Program-made: the position numbers and the translations under genes
In this document: one piece after another, positions 8,141-16,390 of the stretch
Layout of the letters: every line of letters starts with the position of its first letter
Position numbering within the stretch: position 1 is the first letter of the stretch
NCBI GenBank assembly: GCA_016208495.1
Contig: JACQXX010000088.1
Coordinates: 1 to 64,000, forward strand
Direction of reading: 5' to 3'
DNA: 64,000 nt
From: Acidobacteriota bacterium
GTDB lineage: Bacteria; Acidobacteriota; Blastocatellia; Chloracidobacteriales; Chloracidobacteriaceae
Notes under the pieces: generated by a model
Seen by the model: only the letters and a program-made list of their open reading frames with translations
What the model was told of the DNA's origin: nothing
Databases searched by the model: none

Positions 8141-10189
8141 ATGAAAATTAGTTACAACTGGCTGCGCAATTACGTCAAAACGGAACTTTCTCCACGGGAA
8201 CTGGCAAACAAGCTGACCAATGTTGGTCTGGCCGTGGATTCAATTGATCCGCACGAAGCAGACTTCATTTTGGACTTTGACCTGACTTCAAATCGTCCAG
8301 ATGCCCTGTCACATATCGGCATGGCGCGCGAAGCGGCGGCAGTGTCGGGGGTTCCGGTCGAATATCCAGCGGTTTCAATCCACGAATCAGAGACCAGGAT
8401 TGAAGACCTGACATCAGTCACGATTGAAAATCCGGAATTGTGCCCGCGCTATACGGCGCGAATGATTCGCGGCATCAAGGTTGGTCCCTCTCCGGCCTGG
8501 CTGGTTGAGCGGCTGGCAGCCGTTGGTCAACGCAGCATCAATAATGTGGTGGATGTAACCAATTTTGTGTTACTCGAACTTGGTCACCCGCTCCATGCTT
8601 TTGATTATGACCTGCTTGGCGAGCATCGGATTGTGGTTCGCACGGCTCGCGAAGGCGAAACGCTGACCACGCTTGATGGGACTGAACGTCAGCTCACCCC
8701 CCAGATGCTGGTGATTGCCGACGGAAAAAAAGCGGTGGCGATGGCTGGCGTGATGGGCGGTGCCAATAGCGAAATCGGAGATGAAACGGTCAATGTGTTG
8801 ATTGAAAGCGCCTACTTTGAACCGGCTCAGGTTCGGCGGACGTCCCGCGCCCTCGATTTGCACACCGAAGCGTCCCATCGGTTTGAACGCGGCGCGGATT
8901 GTGAAATGCCGGTTCTGGCCCTCAATCGGTGTACCCAGTTGATCCAGGAAGTTGCGGGTGGGGAAGTTGTCGCTGGTGTGATTGACGCGTACCCGAATCC
9001 TCCAGCCCGAAAATCAATTCAGTTGCGACGAAGCCGTGTCCGTACCCTGTCTGGCGTTGATGTCAGCGCGGAACGCGTCGAATCGGCACTCAACGCGCTT
9101 GGATTTGTCTTTGAAACCGTCACGCCGGGCGAAGCGTGGCAGGTGGTTGGCCCGACCTACCGGGTTGATATCAATATCGAAGAGGATCTGGTTGAAGAAG
9201 TGATCCGCATGGTTGGCTACGCCGAGATTCCGACCACGCTGCCAGGTTGGGGTGGGGCTGGAAGTTACCTGACCGGTGAAACACAACGCCGTTGGATTCG
9301 CCAATGTCTGGTTGGGCAGGGATTTTCTGAGGCCATTTCCTTCAGTTGGGCCAGTGATGCCGATGTGCGGGCACTGGGGGCTGATGGGCCGCTGGTGATT
9401 ACCAACCCGATTGACAAAACTGAAGATCGAATGCGCCCGATTTTGCTTTCTGGCCTGGTCAAAGCTGTGGCGCACAATTTCAACTATGGCACTGACAACG
9501 TGCGACTGTTTGAAATTGGGAAGGTTTTTGAAGGCTCGCTGGATGGATTTCAGGAAGCTGAACACCTGGCTCTGGTCGTGACCGGTGCTCCCAATACCCG
9601 AGACTGGAGCAACCAGGCCCGAACCGAAACCTTCCACACGCTCAAAGGCATTCTCGAAAGTATTTTGGCGGCACTCCAAATTCAAGGCGCACGGTTTGTT
9701 CTTCCAGAAGGTGATCTTCCGCAAGCCTATTTCCCAGGTCAGACCGCGCAGGTCGTTGTGGATGGAAAAGCGATTGGCTGGCTTGGCCGGATGAGTGTGC
9801 CGGCTACGGAACATTTCAAGCTCAAACAGCCGGTGTACCTGTGTGAAGTCACACTGGGTGCGCTCCTGCAGCGTCCGCAAACATTTGCACCATATCGGCC
9901 ACTTCCGAAATTCCCAAGCGTCGAGCGTGATATTTCGGCTCTGGTCGGAATGGATGTTGCCTATGGGACTATTGAGCAGACCGTTTTTGGCCTGGGGTTG
10001 CCGGCCTTCAAATCCATGACCTTGAAAGAGGTGTTTACCGGGAAACAGGTTCCGTCGGGGAAGCGTTCGCTGACGTTGAATTTATGTTACCGATTGGAAA
10101 ATCGCACCTTGACAGATCAGGAAGTAAGCGCGCAGCATGCGCAGGTACTGGCCGCCTTACAAAGCCAACTTGGTGCTGAAATCCGCTAA
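8141..10189 (+). CDS. pheT: Phenylalanine--tRNA ligase beta subunit lacking the tRNA-binding OB domain
   Basis: The beta subunit carries the editing site and tRNA contacts. At 682 residues it is about 110-120 shorter than the usual bacterial form. The N-terminal piece [12 protein letters not shown]...[11 protein letters not shown] is joined almost directly to [20 protein letters not shown], so the EMAP/OB-type tRNA-binding domain that normally sits between them is missing. The B3/B4 editing domain ([22 protein letters not shown]), B5 domain (about 290-360), core (about 370-570) and C-terminal FDX-ACB anticodon domain ([18 protein letters not shown], about 590-682) are present and look intact. 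The frame is continuous, so this is a domain absence and not a frameshift. Confidence 0.96.
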   Translation: MKISYNWLRNYVKTELSPRELANKLTNVGLAVDSIDPHEADFILDFDLTSNRPDALSHIGMAREAAAVSGVPVEYPAVSIHESETRIEDLTSVTIENPELCPRYTARMIRGIKVGPSPAWLVERLAAVGQRSINNVVDVTNFVLLELGHPLHAFDYDLLGEHRIVVRTAREGETLTTLDGTERQLTPQMLVIADGKKAVAMAGVMGGANSEIGDETVNVLIESAYFEPAQVRRTSRALDLHTEASHRFERGADCEMPVLALNRCTQLIQEVAGGEVVAGVIDAYPNPPARKSIQLRRSRVRTLSGVDVSAERVESALNALGFVFETVTPGEAWQVVGPTYRVDINIEEDLVEEVIRMVGYAEIPTTLPGWGGAGSYLTGETQRRWIRQCLVGQGFSEAISFSWASDADVRALGADGPLVITNPIDKTEDRMRPILLSGLVKAVAHNFNYGTDNVRLFEIGKVFEGSLDGFQEAEHLALVVTGAPNTRDWSNQARTETFHTLKGILESILAALQIQGARFVLPEGDLPQAYFPGQTAQVVVDGKAIGWLGRMSVPATEHFKLKQPVYLCEVTLGALLQRPQTFAPYRPLPKFPSVERDISALVGMDVAYGTIEQTVFGLGLPAFKSMTLKEVFTGKQVPSGKRSLTLNLCYRLENRTLTDQEVSAQHAQVLAALQSQLGAEIR

Positions 10190-10252
10190 AAATCCCAAAA
10201 AACTGCATTAACGCATCTCGAATCCCATTCGAAGCGCGGTTGTATCAAGACT

Positions 10253-10288
10253 TTACAGTGTAACCTGACTGTAACGCCGTGTTACAGT
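10253..10288. promoter_or_regulatory. Palindromic operator-like sites before the zapB-like gene
   Basis: Two small perfect palindromes lie side by side: ttaca-g-tgtaa at 10253-10263 and actgtaac-gccgt-gttacagt at 10268-10288. They share the half-site ttacagt. The pair lies 55-90 nt before the GTG at 10343, a natural place for a repressor site. No cognate regulator is identified. Confidence 0.45.
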
Positions 10289-10342
10289 GTGCCGAAATTC
10301 CACTTTTTTGATCGGGCAAGGGGAGTCTCAGGGGAGGCAAAT

Positions 10343-10627
10343 GTGACTGTACTCACTGGAATGGAAAAATTTAACCACCTTGAAGATAAGCTGTATCGCA
10401 TTGTGGAGCAGTTCAAAGCCACCCGACAGGAAAAGGAAAGCCTGGACCGGGAGGTAACCACGCTCCGCCGTGAGATGAACTATCTGGCTGAGGAAAACGA
10501 GCGCTTGAAAGAGCGCATCGAGCAGATGATGAGCGAGCGGGATACCATTAAACTCAAAGTCGAGGCTATGCTGGATGCCATCGCATTGGTTGACCCTGAG
10601 ATTGCAGAAACCGCAAAGCGCATGTAG
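10343..10627 (+). CDS. Small coiled-coil protein, ZapB-like
   Basis: This 94-residue protein is predicted to be almost entirely coiled coil: heptad-like runs such as EKESLDREVTTLRREMNYL and EENERLKERIEQM cover residues 10-80. It lies immediately before zapA, and small coiled-coil partners of ZapA (ZapB type) are known division factors, so a role at the Z-ring is inferred from size and neighbourhood. GTG 10343 is chosen because GGGGAGG at 10330-10336 is 6 nt upstream; the earlier ATG-less frame from 10289 has no ribosome site. The synteny pheT - coiled coil - zapA is the strongest support. Confidence 0.75.
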   Translation: MTVLTGMEKFNHLEDKLYRIVEQFKATRQEKESLDREVTTLRREMNYLAEENERLKERIEQMMSERDTIKLKVEAMLDAIALVDPEIAETAKRM

Positions 10628-10687
10628 GTAGCCGGCCCTCAACATTGAGCAATTTTCACTCAGAGCCAATTATGAGGACTCACGCCT

Positions 10688-11026
10688 ATGCCTATATCGA
10701 GTGACGGTCAAAATCGAAATGAAGTGGTTTCACAAACCGTAGACGTCCGCATTTACAATCAAACCTATTCCATTCGCGGTGGAAACAGCGTCTATATCAA
10801 AAAACTGGCCAGTTATGTTGACCAGCGAATGCGCGAAGTCGCTCAGGCTACGCATACCGTAGACACCCTCCGGGTGGCAATCCTGGCGGCGCTCAATATT
10901 TCCGACGAACTCTTTAAAACTCAAGAGAAGGTTGACGAACTCGACAGCAAAATTGCCGAACGCAGTTCGGAATATGCCAATCTGCTTGATAGTGTGCTCA
11001 AGAAAACCGGACCGCCGACTCCGTGA
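10688..11026 (+). CDS. zapA: Cell division protein ZapA
   Basis: This 112-residue protein has the ZapA layout: an N-terminal beta part (VDVRIYNQTYSIRGG), then YIKKLASYVDQRMREVAQ and VDTLRVAILAALNISDELF, then a C-terminal coiled coil. ZapA crosslinks FtsZ filaments. Its position close behind pheST is a widely conserved arrangement. It follows the ZapB-like gene by 60 nt, probably in one transcript. The proline-rich tail TGPPTP is unremarkable. Confidence 0.9.
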   Translation: MPISSDGQNRNEVVSQTVDVRIYNQTYSIRGGNSVYIKKLASYVDQRMREVAQATHTVDTLRVAILAALNISDELFKTQEKVDELDSKIAERSSEYANLLDSVLKKTGPPTP

Positions 11027-11069
11027 GTCATTCAAGCCCTGAGCCCGACTTCTTCAGCCCTGATTCCTT

Positions 11070-11972
11070 ATGTTTGTTTCTTATTCACCAGGCTACTTTG
11101 TGGATATCGGGGAAGTTCATGTTTTTCCGATGCGTAAGTTTCCTCTGATTTATGAACAGCTTACGGCTGAAGGGACTGTGGATCTGGCCCGAGTTGTCGA
11201 ACCCACCCTGGCATCGCCGGATGATATTTTGCTTGTCCACACCCGAGATTACTGGACACGGCTCGCCGCAGGTGAGCTGACAGCGCGGGAACTTCGCAAA
11301 TTAGGGTTTCCCTGGTCGCCAGCTCTGGTGCGGCGTTCGCAACTGGCTGTGCAAGGAACCCTGACTGCAGCCCGATATGCGCTGGCTGAAGGCATTGCCG
11401 GAAATATTGCCGGCGGCACACATCACGCTTTTCCTGGTCATGGCGAAGGGTTTTGCGTGCTCAATGATGTTGCGATTGCCATTCGGGTGCTGCAACGCGA
11501 TGGTGATCTTCATCGGGTGGCAATTGTGGATTGTGATGTGCATCAGGGAAATGCCAACGCCGTCATCTTCGAAGGGGAATCAGATGTCTTCACGTTTTCA
11601 ATGCACGGGGAAGGGAATTATCCGTTACAAAAAATGCGCAGCACCCTCGACCTGCACCTTCCCAACGGAATGACGGATGAACCATATCTGGAATTACTGG
11701 AGCGTCATGTAACCCAAATTTTGGTCGAATTTCAGCCCGATCTGGTCTTTTATCTGGCGGGTGTTGATCCTTACCACAAGGACCGTTTCGGAAAACTGGC
11801 GTTGACACTTGACGGGCTCAAGCGTCGTGACCGGCTGGTATTTGAATTGTGTCAGGCCCGATCAATTCCTGTAACCATCACACTGTCGGGCGGTTACGCA
11901 ATCCCAACTGAAGATACCGTCAACGCTCATTGCAATACCTTTCGAGCCGCCAGGGAAGTGTTTGAGGATTGA
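11070..11972 (+). CDS. Histone deacetylase family (HDAC-like) amidohydrolase
   Basis: This 300-residue protein belongs to the arginase/deacetylase fold. Visible are GGTHHAFPGHGEGFCVLND (the paired active-site histidines near 117-118), VDCDVHQGN (zinc ligands Asp and His near 154-156), FSMHGEGNYP and AGVDPYHKD (third zinc-ligand Asp), plus the C-terminal TLSGGYA tyrosine loop. Bacterial members remove acyl groups from polyamines, acetoin-related or unknown amines; the short size and HxxxHQGN pattern resemble the class IV (HDAC11-like) branch. It starts 44 nt after zapA on the same strand, but no functional link is evident. Confidence 0.9.
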   Translation: MFVSYSPGYFVDIGEVHVFPMRKFPLIYEQLTAEGTVDLARVVEPTLASPDDILLVHTRDYWTRLAAGELTARELRKLGFPWSPALVRRSQLAVQGTLTAARYALAEGIAGNIAGGTHHAFPGHGEGFCVLNDVAIAIRVLQRDGDLHRVAIVDCDVHQGNANAVIFEGESDVFTFSMHGEGNYPLQKMRSTLDLHLPNGMTDEPYLELLERHVTQILVEFQPDLVFYLAGVDPYHKDRFGKLALTLDGLKRRDRLVFELCQARSIPVTITLSGGYAIPTEDTVNAHCNTFRAAREVFED

Positions 11973-12320
11973 CGGGTTCCGGGTTCCGGGTTTTCGAACT
12001 GATTACCTTTCCGTTTTTTCTATCGTTTCTGTCCTTTTCCTACTCTCCTCCCTCATCCCCATAAGCGCCAGCCTTGAGCCCTCCTCCTCAACTATCTTCA
12101 CTTTCAGCGTGAAGAACCACTTTGTTTGCACTCAACAAGCGTGATATTTTAAGCTCTCATCGCACAGGGAACACAAACGAATCTTTTTTTCCACCACGCT
12201 ACTAATTTCGAAGGATGAGTTTTGAATGATGAAACAGCGAACCATTTGATACTCAATCAGATGGCTTCTTCATAATTCATAATTCGGAATTCATAATTTT
12301 ATCGAGCGCAGCCGCATCGC
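11973..12320. other. Spacer before the IscB locus
   Basis: No gene is seen. It begins with three copies of ggttccgg after the HDAC stop and ends in an AT-rich stretch with near-repeats of aattcataattc (about 12270-12298). If the omega RNA begins near 12320, the guide would be read from the last 15-20 nt of this segment, but the exact left boundary cannot be set by eye. Confidence 0.5.
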
Positions 12321-12660
12321 CAACTGGTTGTCAACTCCCCGGCCCTCAAGGGCCAGGTTTGAGTCGTGCCAAGGCCCGACGCCACGCTTGGAGTGGCCGA
12401 AATGTTTTGGTCTGGTTCAAGCCTCGGTTGACCAGACCCCCTGGCGAAATCCAGGGAACCGATAGGGAAGAAATTAGGTACCGGCGAATGCCACCTCAGT
12501 CCGCCGCTCTACGGTGACGTGTTAAAAGGGACGGGAGGGAGTTCCAGTGCGCGTCACGTCAAACCTTCCCATATCCGGTCGAGAGGAGGACGGATTCAAC
12601 CAATGGTCACAGTTGGTTGATACGCATACCTCTCCACAAGGAGAAGAGAGAACATTTTTC
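12321..12660 (+). ncRNA. Candidate omega RNA (guide scaffold) of IscB
   Basis: About 340 nt directly upstream of iscB lack an ORF but hold a string of stable hairpins: GGCCC-TCAA-GGGCC at 12341-12354, GGTCTGG (12409-12415) with CCAGACC (12432-12438), CCCTGG-cgaaat-CCAGGG at 12439-12456, gacgtg with cacgtc (about 12517 and 12555), and CAACCAA (12597-12603) with TTGGTTG (12613-12619). Omega RNAs of characterised IscBs occupy exactly this place, 200-400 nt upstream and co-oriented, with the guide at their 5' end. Structure and position are seen; function is inferred. Confidence 0.65.
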
Positions 12661-12662
12661 TT

Positions 12663-13931
12663 ATGTTCGTTTTTGTCTATGTGTTGAATTGTGATGGGAA
12701 ACCGTTGATGCCGACGTCGCCGGCCAAGGCGAGGTTGTTACTCAAAGAGGGGAAGGCGAAAGTGGTTCGGAAAACACCGTTCACGATCAAACTGCGGTTT
12801 GGTTCATCGGGATACAAGCAAGAGGTTGTGGCTGGGATGGACACGGGAAGCACCAGGGTGGGAACGGCGGCGGTGGCAAACGGGAACGTGGTCTACCAGG
12901 CGGAAGTCACCGTGCGTACTGATGTTTCGCGCAAGATGGAACAACGAAAGATGTACCGCCGCAGCCGAAAAACACGCTATCGCCAGGCGAGATTTGAGAA
13001 TCGGGGAGCATCGCGCCGCAAAGGCCGGTTGCCGCCGTCAATCCAAAGCAAAGTCGAGTCGCACCTGCGGGAACGCCGACAAATTGAATCGATCTTGCCG
13101 GTCACGCGTTGGAAAGTTGAATTGGCTGCCTTTGATATTCACAAACTGGTCAACCCGGAGGTGGCCGGAGTTGCCTATCAAACCGGACCGCTCAAAGACT
13201 GGTACAACACCAAAGCGTATGTGCTGCACCGTGATGGACATCGCTGCCAAAGCGGACAAAAGATCCAGCACAGCGTCAAACTCAATGTCCATCACGTCCA
13301 GTTCAAAAGCCGCCAGGGTGGCAACCGGCCTGAGAATCTCCTGACCTTGTGTCTGACCTGCCACACGGATTTGCACGACGGAAAGTTTGAAATCAAACCC
13401 AGGCGAAATGTCACCAAACCAGCCACCGAAGTCAGTGTGATTGCCGCCCAACTCAAGCAGTCGGATTGGGAATTTGAACCGACTTTCGGCTCCGAAACCA
13501 AATACAAGCGGGAGCAGTTCCTCAAGTTACCGAAGTCTCACACCACCGATGCGATGGCCATTTGTTGTGAGGACGGCGAAGTGGTCGAAGTCGGGAAGGA
13601 AAATGTGTACCTCAAACGTCATGTCAACCAGGGTGACTATCAGCAAACCACCGGCCAACACAGCCAGAAACGGATTCCAACCGGCAAGCTGTTTGGACTC
13701 CGCAAGTTTGATTTGATTCAAACCATCAAAGGAACCGGGTTTGTCACCGGCAAGCGCCGGACCGGATATTTTGCATTGGGCGCGATTGACGGCTCTCCAT
13801 TGACTGGCAGCGTCAACATTAAAACCAACTGTGTCCGGTTGAGGGCCAGAACCACAACCTTAGTTCAAAGCAGGAGCGGCGTTTCCTCCCGGCCCAGCAA
13901 AGGCCGGGTCTCCACGCCGAAGATAGGATGA
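12663..13931 (+). CDS. iscB: IscB RNA-guided nuclease (PLMP-RuvC-HNH)
   Basis: This 422-residue protein shows the full IscB order. An N-terminal PLMP domain has the name-giving Pro14-Leu-Met-Pro17. RuvC-I has Asp60 (GMDTGSTRVG). An Arg-rich bridge helix covers about 90-125. RuvC-II has Glu153 (VELAAFD). The HNH insert (about 184-240) has His210-His211. RuvC-III has His293 and Asp296 (KSHTTDAMAI), followed by a C-terminal target-interaction region (about 335-400, GLRKFDLIQT and GFVTGKRRTGYFALG). RuvC catalytic residues and the HNH His are intact, so it may be active. One zinc-ribbon cysteine is missing: Cys195-Gln-Ser-Gly in place of CxxC, against the intact Cys230-x-x-Cys233. The last 25 residues are translated from the element's right-end hairpin. 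Its stop overlaps the ATG of the sigma factor gene (ATGA). Confidence 0.92.
   Translation: MFVFVYVLNCDGKPLMPTSPAKARLLLKEGKAKVVRKTPFTIKLRFGSSGYKQEVVAGMDTGSTRVGTAAVANGNVVYQAEVTVRTDVSRKMEQRKMYRRSRKTRYRQARFENRGASRRKGRLPPSIQSKVESHLRERRQIESILPVTRWKVELAAFDIHKLVNPEVAGVAYQTGPLKDWYNTKAYVLHRDGHRCQSGQKIQHSVKLNVHHVQFKSRQGGNRPENLLTLCLTCHTDLHDGKFEIKPRRNVTKPATEVSVIAAQLKQSDWEFEPTFGSETKYKREQFLKLPKSHTTDAMAICCEDGEVVEVGKENVYLKRHVNQGDYQQTTGQHSQKRIPTGKLFGLRKFDLIQTIKGTGFVTGKRRTGYFALGAIDGSPLTGSVNIKTNCVRLRARTTTLVQSRSGVSSRPSKGRVSTPKIG
13877..13919 (+). repeat. Right-end hairpin of the IscB element
   Basis: The arms CGGCGT (13877-13882) and ACGCCG (13914-13919) enclose an inner stem CCCGGCC (13888-13894) and GGCCGGG (13902-13908), with ttcct and tctcc bulges between. 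Bulged hairpins with cctcc / ggg-tctcc sequences are typical of right ends of IscB and TnpB elements. It lies inside the 3' end of the iscB reading frame. Confidence 0.65.
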
Positions 13932-14668
13932 ACGAGAATCTCAATGAGGATGTGAAACCCCCGGTTTCGGCTGAACCCGAGCCGGGGGCTGAGCCAGAAC
14001 CGGAAGCCGAATCAGGAATTGATCCTGAATTGGATGCTGTGTCTGCATTGGCAGCGAAAATTGAAGCTGATACCGAGCCTCTTCCTCCAAGCACTAACCC
14101 AAAGGGAGACCAGGATCTGGTACTGCGCTGCCGGGCTGGGGATGCGGCTGCCTGGGAAGGGCTGGTCCGGCTATATTCCCGACGCATCTACAATCTGGCC
14201 TACCGGTTTGTCAGCCGCCACGAACAGGCTGAAGATCTGACCCAGGATGTGTTTATGCGGATTTACAAATCGCTCGAACAGTACAACCCGGAAATGGGCG
14301 ATTTGAGCAACTGGTTGATGCGTCTGGCCCGCAATCTGATTATTGATGATTATCGCCGCCGCCAACGTCAGCCACTTGATGGTGGTGATGATTTAGAAGA
14401 CCACACCCATTACCTGCGCAGCCGAACCGACAATCCCCACCATACTATTGAACGCAAAGAACGCCGACTTCAGGTCTTTGACGCCATCAATAAGCTCTCG
14501 CCTGACTTGCGCCAGTGCGTCATCATGCGTGACATTGATGAACTGACCTATCAGGAAATTGTAGACCGGTTGCAAATCCCAGAAGGAACCGTCAAATCGC
14601 GAATCAATCGGGGACGGATTGAGCTGGCAAAAGTACTCCGGCGAATGAAAGTCGTGAGCATTGATTGA
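13928..14668 (+). CDS. ECF-type RNA polymerase sigma factor
   Basis: This 246-residue sigma-70 family protein has an acidic, proline-rich N-terminal extension (about 1-55, PEPGAEPEPEAES) before the domain pair. Sigma region 2 spans about 60-140 (CRAGDAAAWEGLVRLY, EQAEDLTQDVFMRIYKSL, NLIIDDYRRRQ). Region 4 spans about 185-240 (LSPDLRQCVIMRDIDELTYQEI, IPEGTVKSRINRGR). No anti-sigma factor gene is next to it. The ATG overlaps the iscB stop by 4 nt, and the ribosome site is weak (gatagg), so translation may be coupled to iscB or the natural start may have been altered by the insertion. The acidic extension is not part of the ECF core. Confidence 0.9.
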   Translation: MNENLNEDVKPPVSAEPEPGAEPEPEAESGIDPELDAVSALAAKIEADTEPLPPSTNPKGDQDLVLRCRAGDAAAWEGLVRLYSRRIYNLAYRFVSRHEQAEDLTQDVFMRIYKSLEQYNPEMGDLSNWLMRLARNLIIDDYRRRQRQPLDGGDDLEDHTHYLRSRTDNPHHTIERKERRLQVFDAINKLSPDLRQCVIMRDIDELTYQEIVDRLQIPEGTVKSRINRGRIELAKVLRRMKVVSID

Positions 14669-14926
14669 AAAACCTGGGACTGAAGAAAACGGGCTGAAGA
14701 AAATGGGTTGAGACCCACCTTCTTCAGCCCGATGTCTTTCAGCCCCCAACCCTCAGCCCCATAAGCGCCAGGATAAGGAAATGAGAGCCTGGTTGAGACA
14801 AGGAGATCCTCCTCCCGACGGTGGGAGCGGGAGAATATTTTTTCTCCTTGTCCGCTTGTCCCCTTGTCCAGATCGGGTTCTGTTGGCGCTTATGGCCCCC
14901 AGCCCCAAGCCCGAAGTCTTCAGCCC
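14669..14926. repeat. Spacer with inverted gctgaag / cttcagc repeats
   Basis: After the sigma stop, gggactgaagaaaacgggctgaag is followed by inverted copies (cttcttcagcccgatgtctttcagccccc), and near 14760-14900 two copies of cataagcgcca-type sequence flank a gap in inverted order (ccccataagcgccagg, near 14757, and ttggcgcttatggcccc, near 14883). This is a palindromic cassette between two convergent genes. Confidence 0.65.
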
Positions 14927-15808
14927 CTAATTGGTTGGCACCCACAGCACGCCTTTGCGCAAAATATGGATTTGATTGCGCTGCAAGCCAATTTCAAACA
15001 AGTCACATTCCGAAACTTTTTGAATGCACTGGGTGCAGAGTTCATTGAGTTCGCGTTTGGTTTCGTCTTCGATCAGTTGCAGCGTTTCCATCATTTCAAT
15101 GTATTCCGGATCATTAATCGGAAAACTGGCAATGCCGTCACTACTGGTGACCAGCAATTTTTCACCGCTGGAAAACAGGGCTTCAAGTCGGTATTGACTG
15201 GCAAACAACTCGTGCCGACGTTCTATCAGAATGTCATTGATGAAGGTTTCAGGGATTTCGAGTTTGCGACCACGGCGTTCCTGGGCTTCCCGAACCTGAG
15301 AAATTTTCATATTGACCCGTCTGATCAGACTATTCAGGTCATTTTCAATGCTGTCGGGCGCCTTTTCGGCAAGTCGGGTGATGAAGTGGTCACGGGTTTC
15401 GTCCGGTTCGGAAAAAATATCAAAGTGTGCATTGTGAAAAACTTTCAGCCGAGCGGTGCGCACCAGCTTGTTAAGTTTTTCTTCAATAAACTCGCGGAAG
15501 TTTTGGTCAGAGAAATCAAAGCCTTCAGTTTTATGGGGTAGGGGATGGGTCGGCCCCATGGCGATGTTCAGAATGGCGGTATCAGCAAAAGCCGGAATAT
15601 CCCAATCTACTGAAGCTTGCCCGCGGGGATACCACGCCGTATAGCGTTTTTCCGCTGTATGTTTGATGTGGGCACGCAGGTGATGAAATCGGAGCTGACA
15701 CTCTAAAAAGACCGCCGGGCGATAGTGGGTAAAGGTTGCCGTGGCTGTTGGCTCAGGGCAAAGCCAGTGCTGCCCGATGTTGAGTTGCGGCGCATCTGTT
15801 GACCCCAT
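14927..15808 (-). CDS. Uncharacterised cytoplasmic protein
   Basis: I do not recognise a family. The 293-residue product has an N-terminal aromatic part (HWLCPEP, HYRPAVFLECQLRFHHL), a middle rich in charged residues (FREFIEEKLNKLVRTARLKVFHNAHFD) and a helical C-terminal half (about 165-275) with Asn/Asp-rich EIPETFINDILIERRHELF and a Cys pair (CTQCIQKV). No signal peptide or membrane segment is seen. ATG 15808 is preferred over TTG 15871 because aaggaatt precedes it. It converges on the sigma factor gene; no operon partner. Confidence 0.6.
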   Translation of the reverse strand: MGSTDAPQLNIGQHWLCPEPTATATFTHYRPAVFLECQLRFHHLRAHIKHTAEKRYTAWYPRGQASVDWDIPAFADTAILNIAMGPTHPLPHKTEGFDFSDQNFREFIEEKLNKLVRTARLKVFHNAHFDIFSEPDETRDHFITRLAEKAPDSIENDLNSLIRRVNMKISQVREAQERRGRKLEIPETFINDILIERRHELFASQYRLEALFSSGEKLLVTSSDGIASFPINDPEYIEMMETLQLIEDETKRELNELCTQCIQKVSECDLFEIGLQRNQIHILRKGVLWVPTN

Positions 15809-16390
15809 AATTCCTTGCTCACTCCTGGTTGAAAGACCAGATGCGGATACACTAATCCCGCTCTCGATCAATTAAAATTTTTGGTTCGTTTGCGCGATCC
15901 AGGTTTTAAGATTAAAACCCTTTTGATTTCAAATAGATGGAGGCCACTCATTTGGGTTCGCCTGGGTGAAAGCGCGAGGGGAAGAAGGCTTTAAGTGGCA
16001 AGAGAAGAAACAGAAACTACCTTCAGTTTGGCGACTCCGGGCAATTATTGCAAGTTAATAAAGTCAGTAGTCAGTAGTCAGTAGTCAGTAGACAAAACCC
16101 GGATCGTTGAATCCAGGGAACTCTTGAAAAGAATTGTTCATAACTGACTCAAATAGAATAAAATACACTTGACAGGCAGTTCAAAATCCCAACACTCGAC
16201 TACTGACTACTGACTACTGACTACTGACTACTGACTACTGACTACTGACTACTGACTACTGACTACTGACTACTGACTACTGACTACTGACTACTGACTA
16301 CTGACTACTGACTACACTGACTACTGACTACTGACTACTGACTACTGACTACTGACTACTGACTACTGACTACTGACTCCTGACTCCTGG
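15809..16390. repeat. Spacer dominated by a 7-bp tandem array (CAGTAGT / CTACTGA)
   Basis: Four copies of cagtagt at about 16062-16092 are followed by a core, then a nearly unbroken run of ctactga units from about 16195 to 16385, roughly 26 copies, with a one-unit irregularity (gactacactgact) near 16313 and variant units (gactcct) at the end. The short first array is the reverse complement of the long one. The array ends 2-5 nt before the argS stop codon (read on the minus strand). No gene is seen in 15872-16060. Confidence 0.9.

Larger units (their letters stand above)
12300..13927 (+). mobile_element. IscB-bearing IS200/IS605-like element without a transposase
   Basis: The segment contains a structured RNA-like region (12321-12660), iscB (12663-13931) and a right-end hairpin (13877-13919) like those of the IS200/IS605 superfamily. 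No tnpA gene is present, so it would depend on a transposase elsewhere or be fixed. The left boundary is approximate. The right end falls at the first codon of the sigma factor gene. Confidence 0.55.

Noticed and set aside
9014-9880. 288-codon frame opposite pheT
   Set aside because: It is the antisense shadow of pheT with no protein-like features.
16195-16385. CRISPR array
   Set aside because: The units are 7-bp head-to-tail repeats without unique spacers and no cas gene is in the window.
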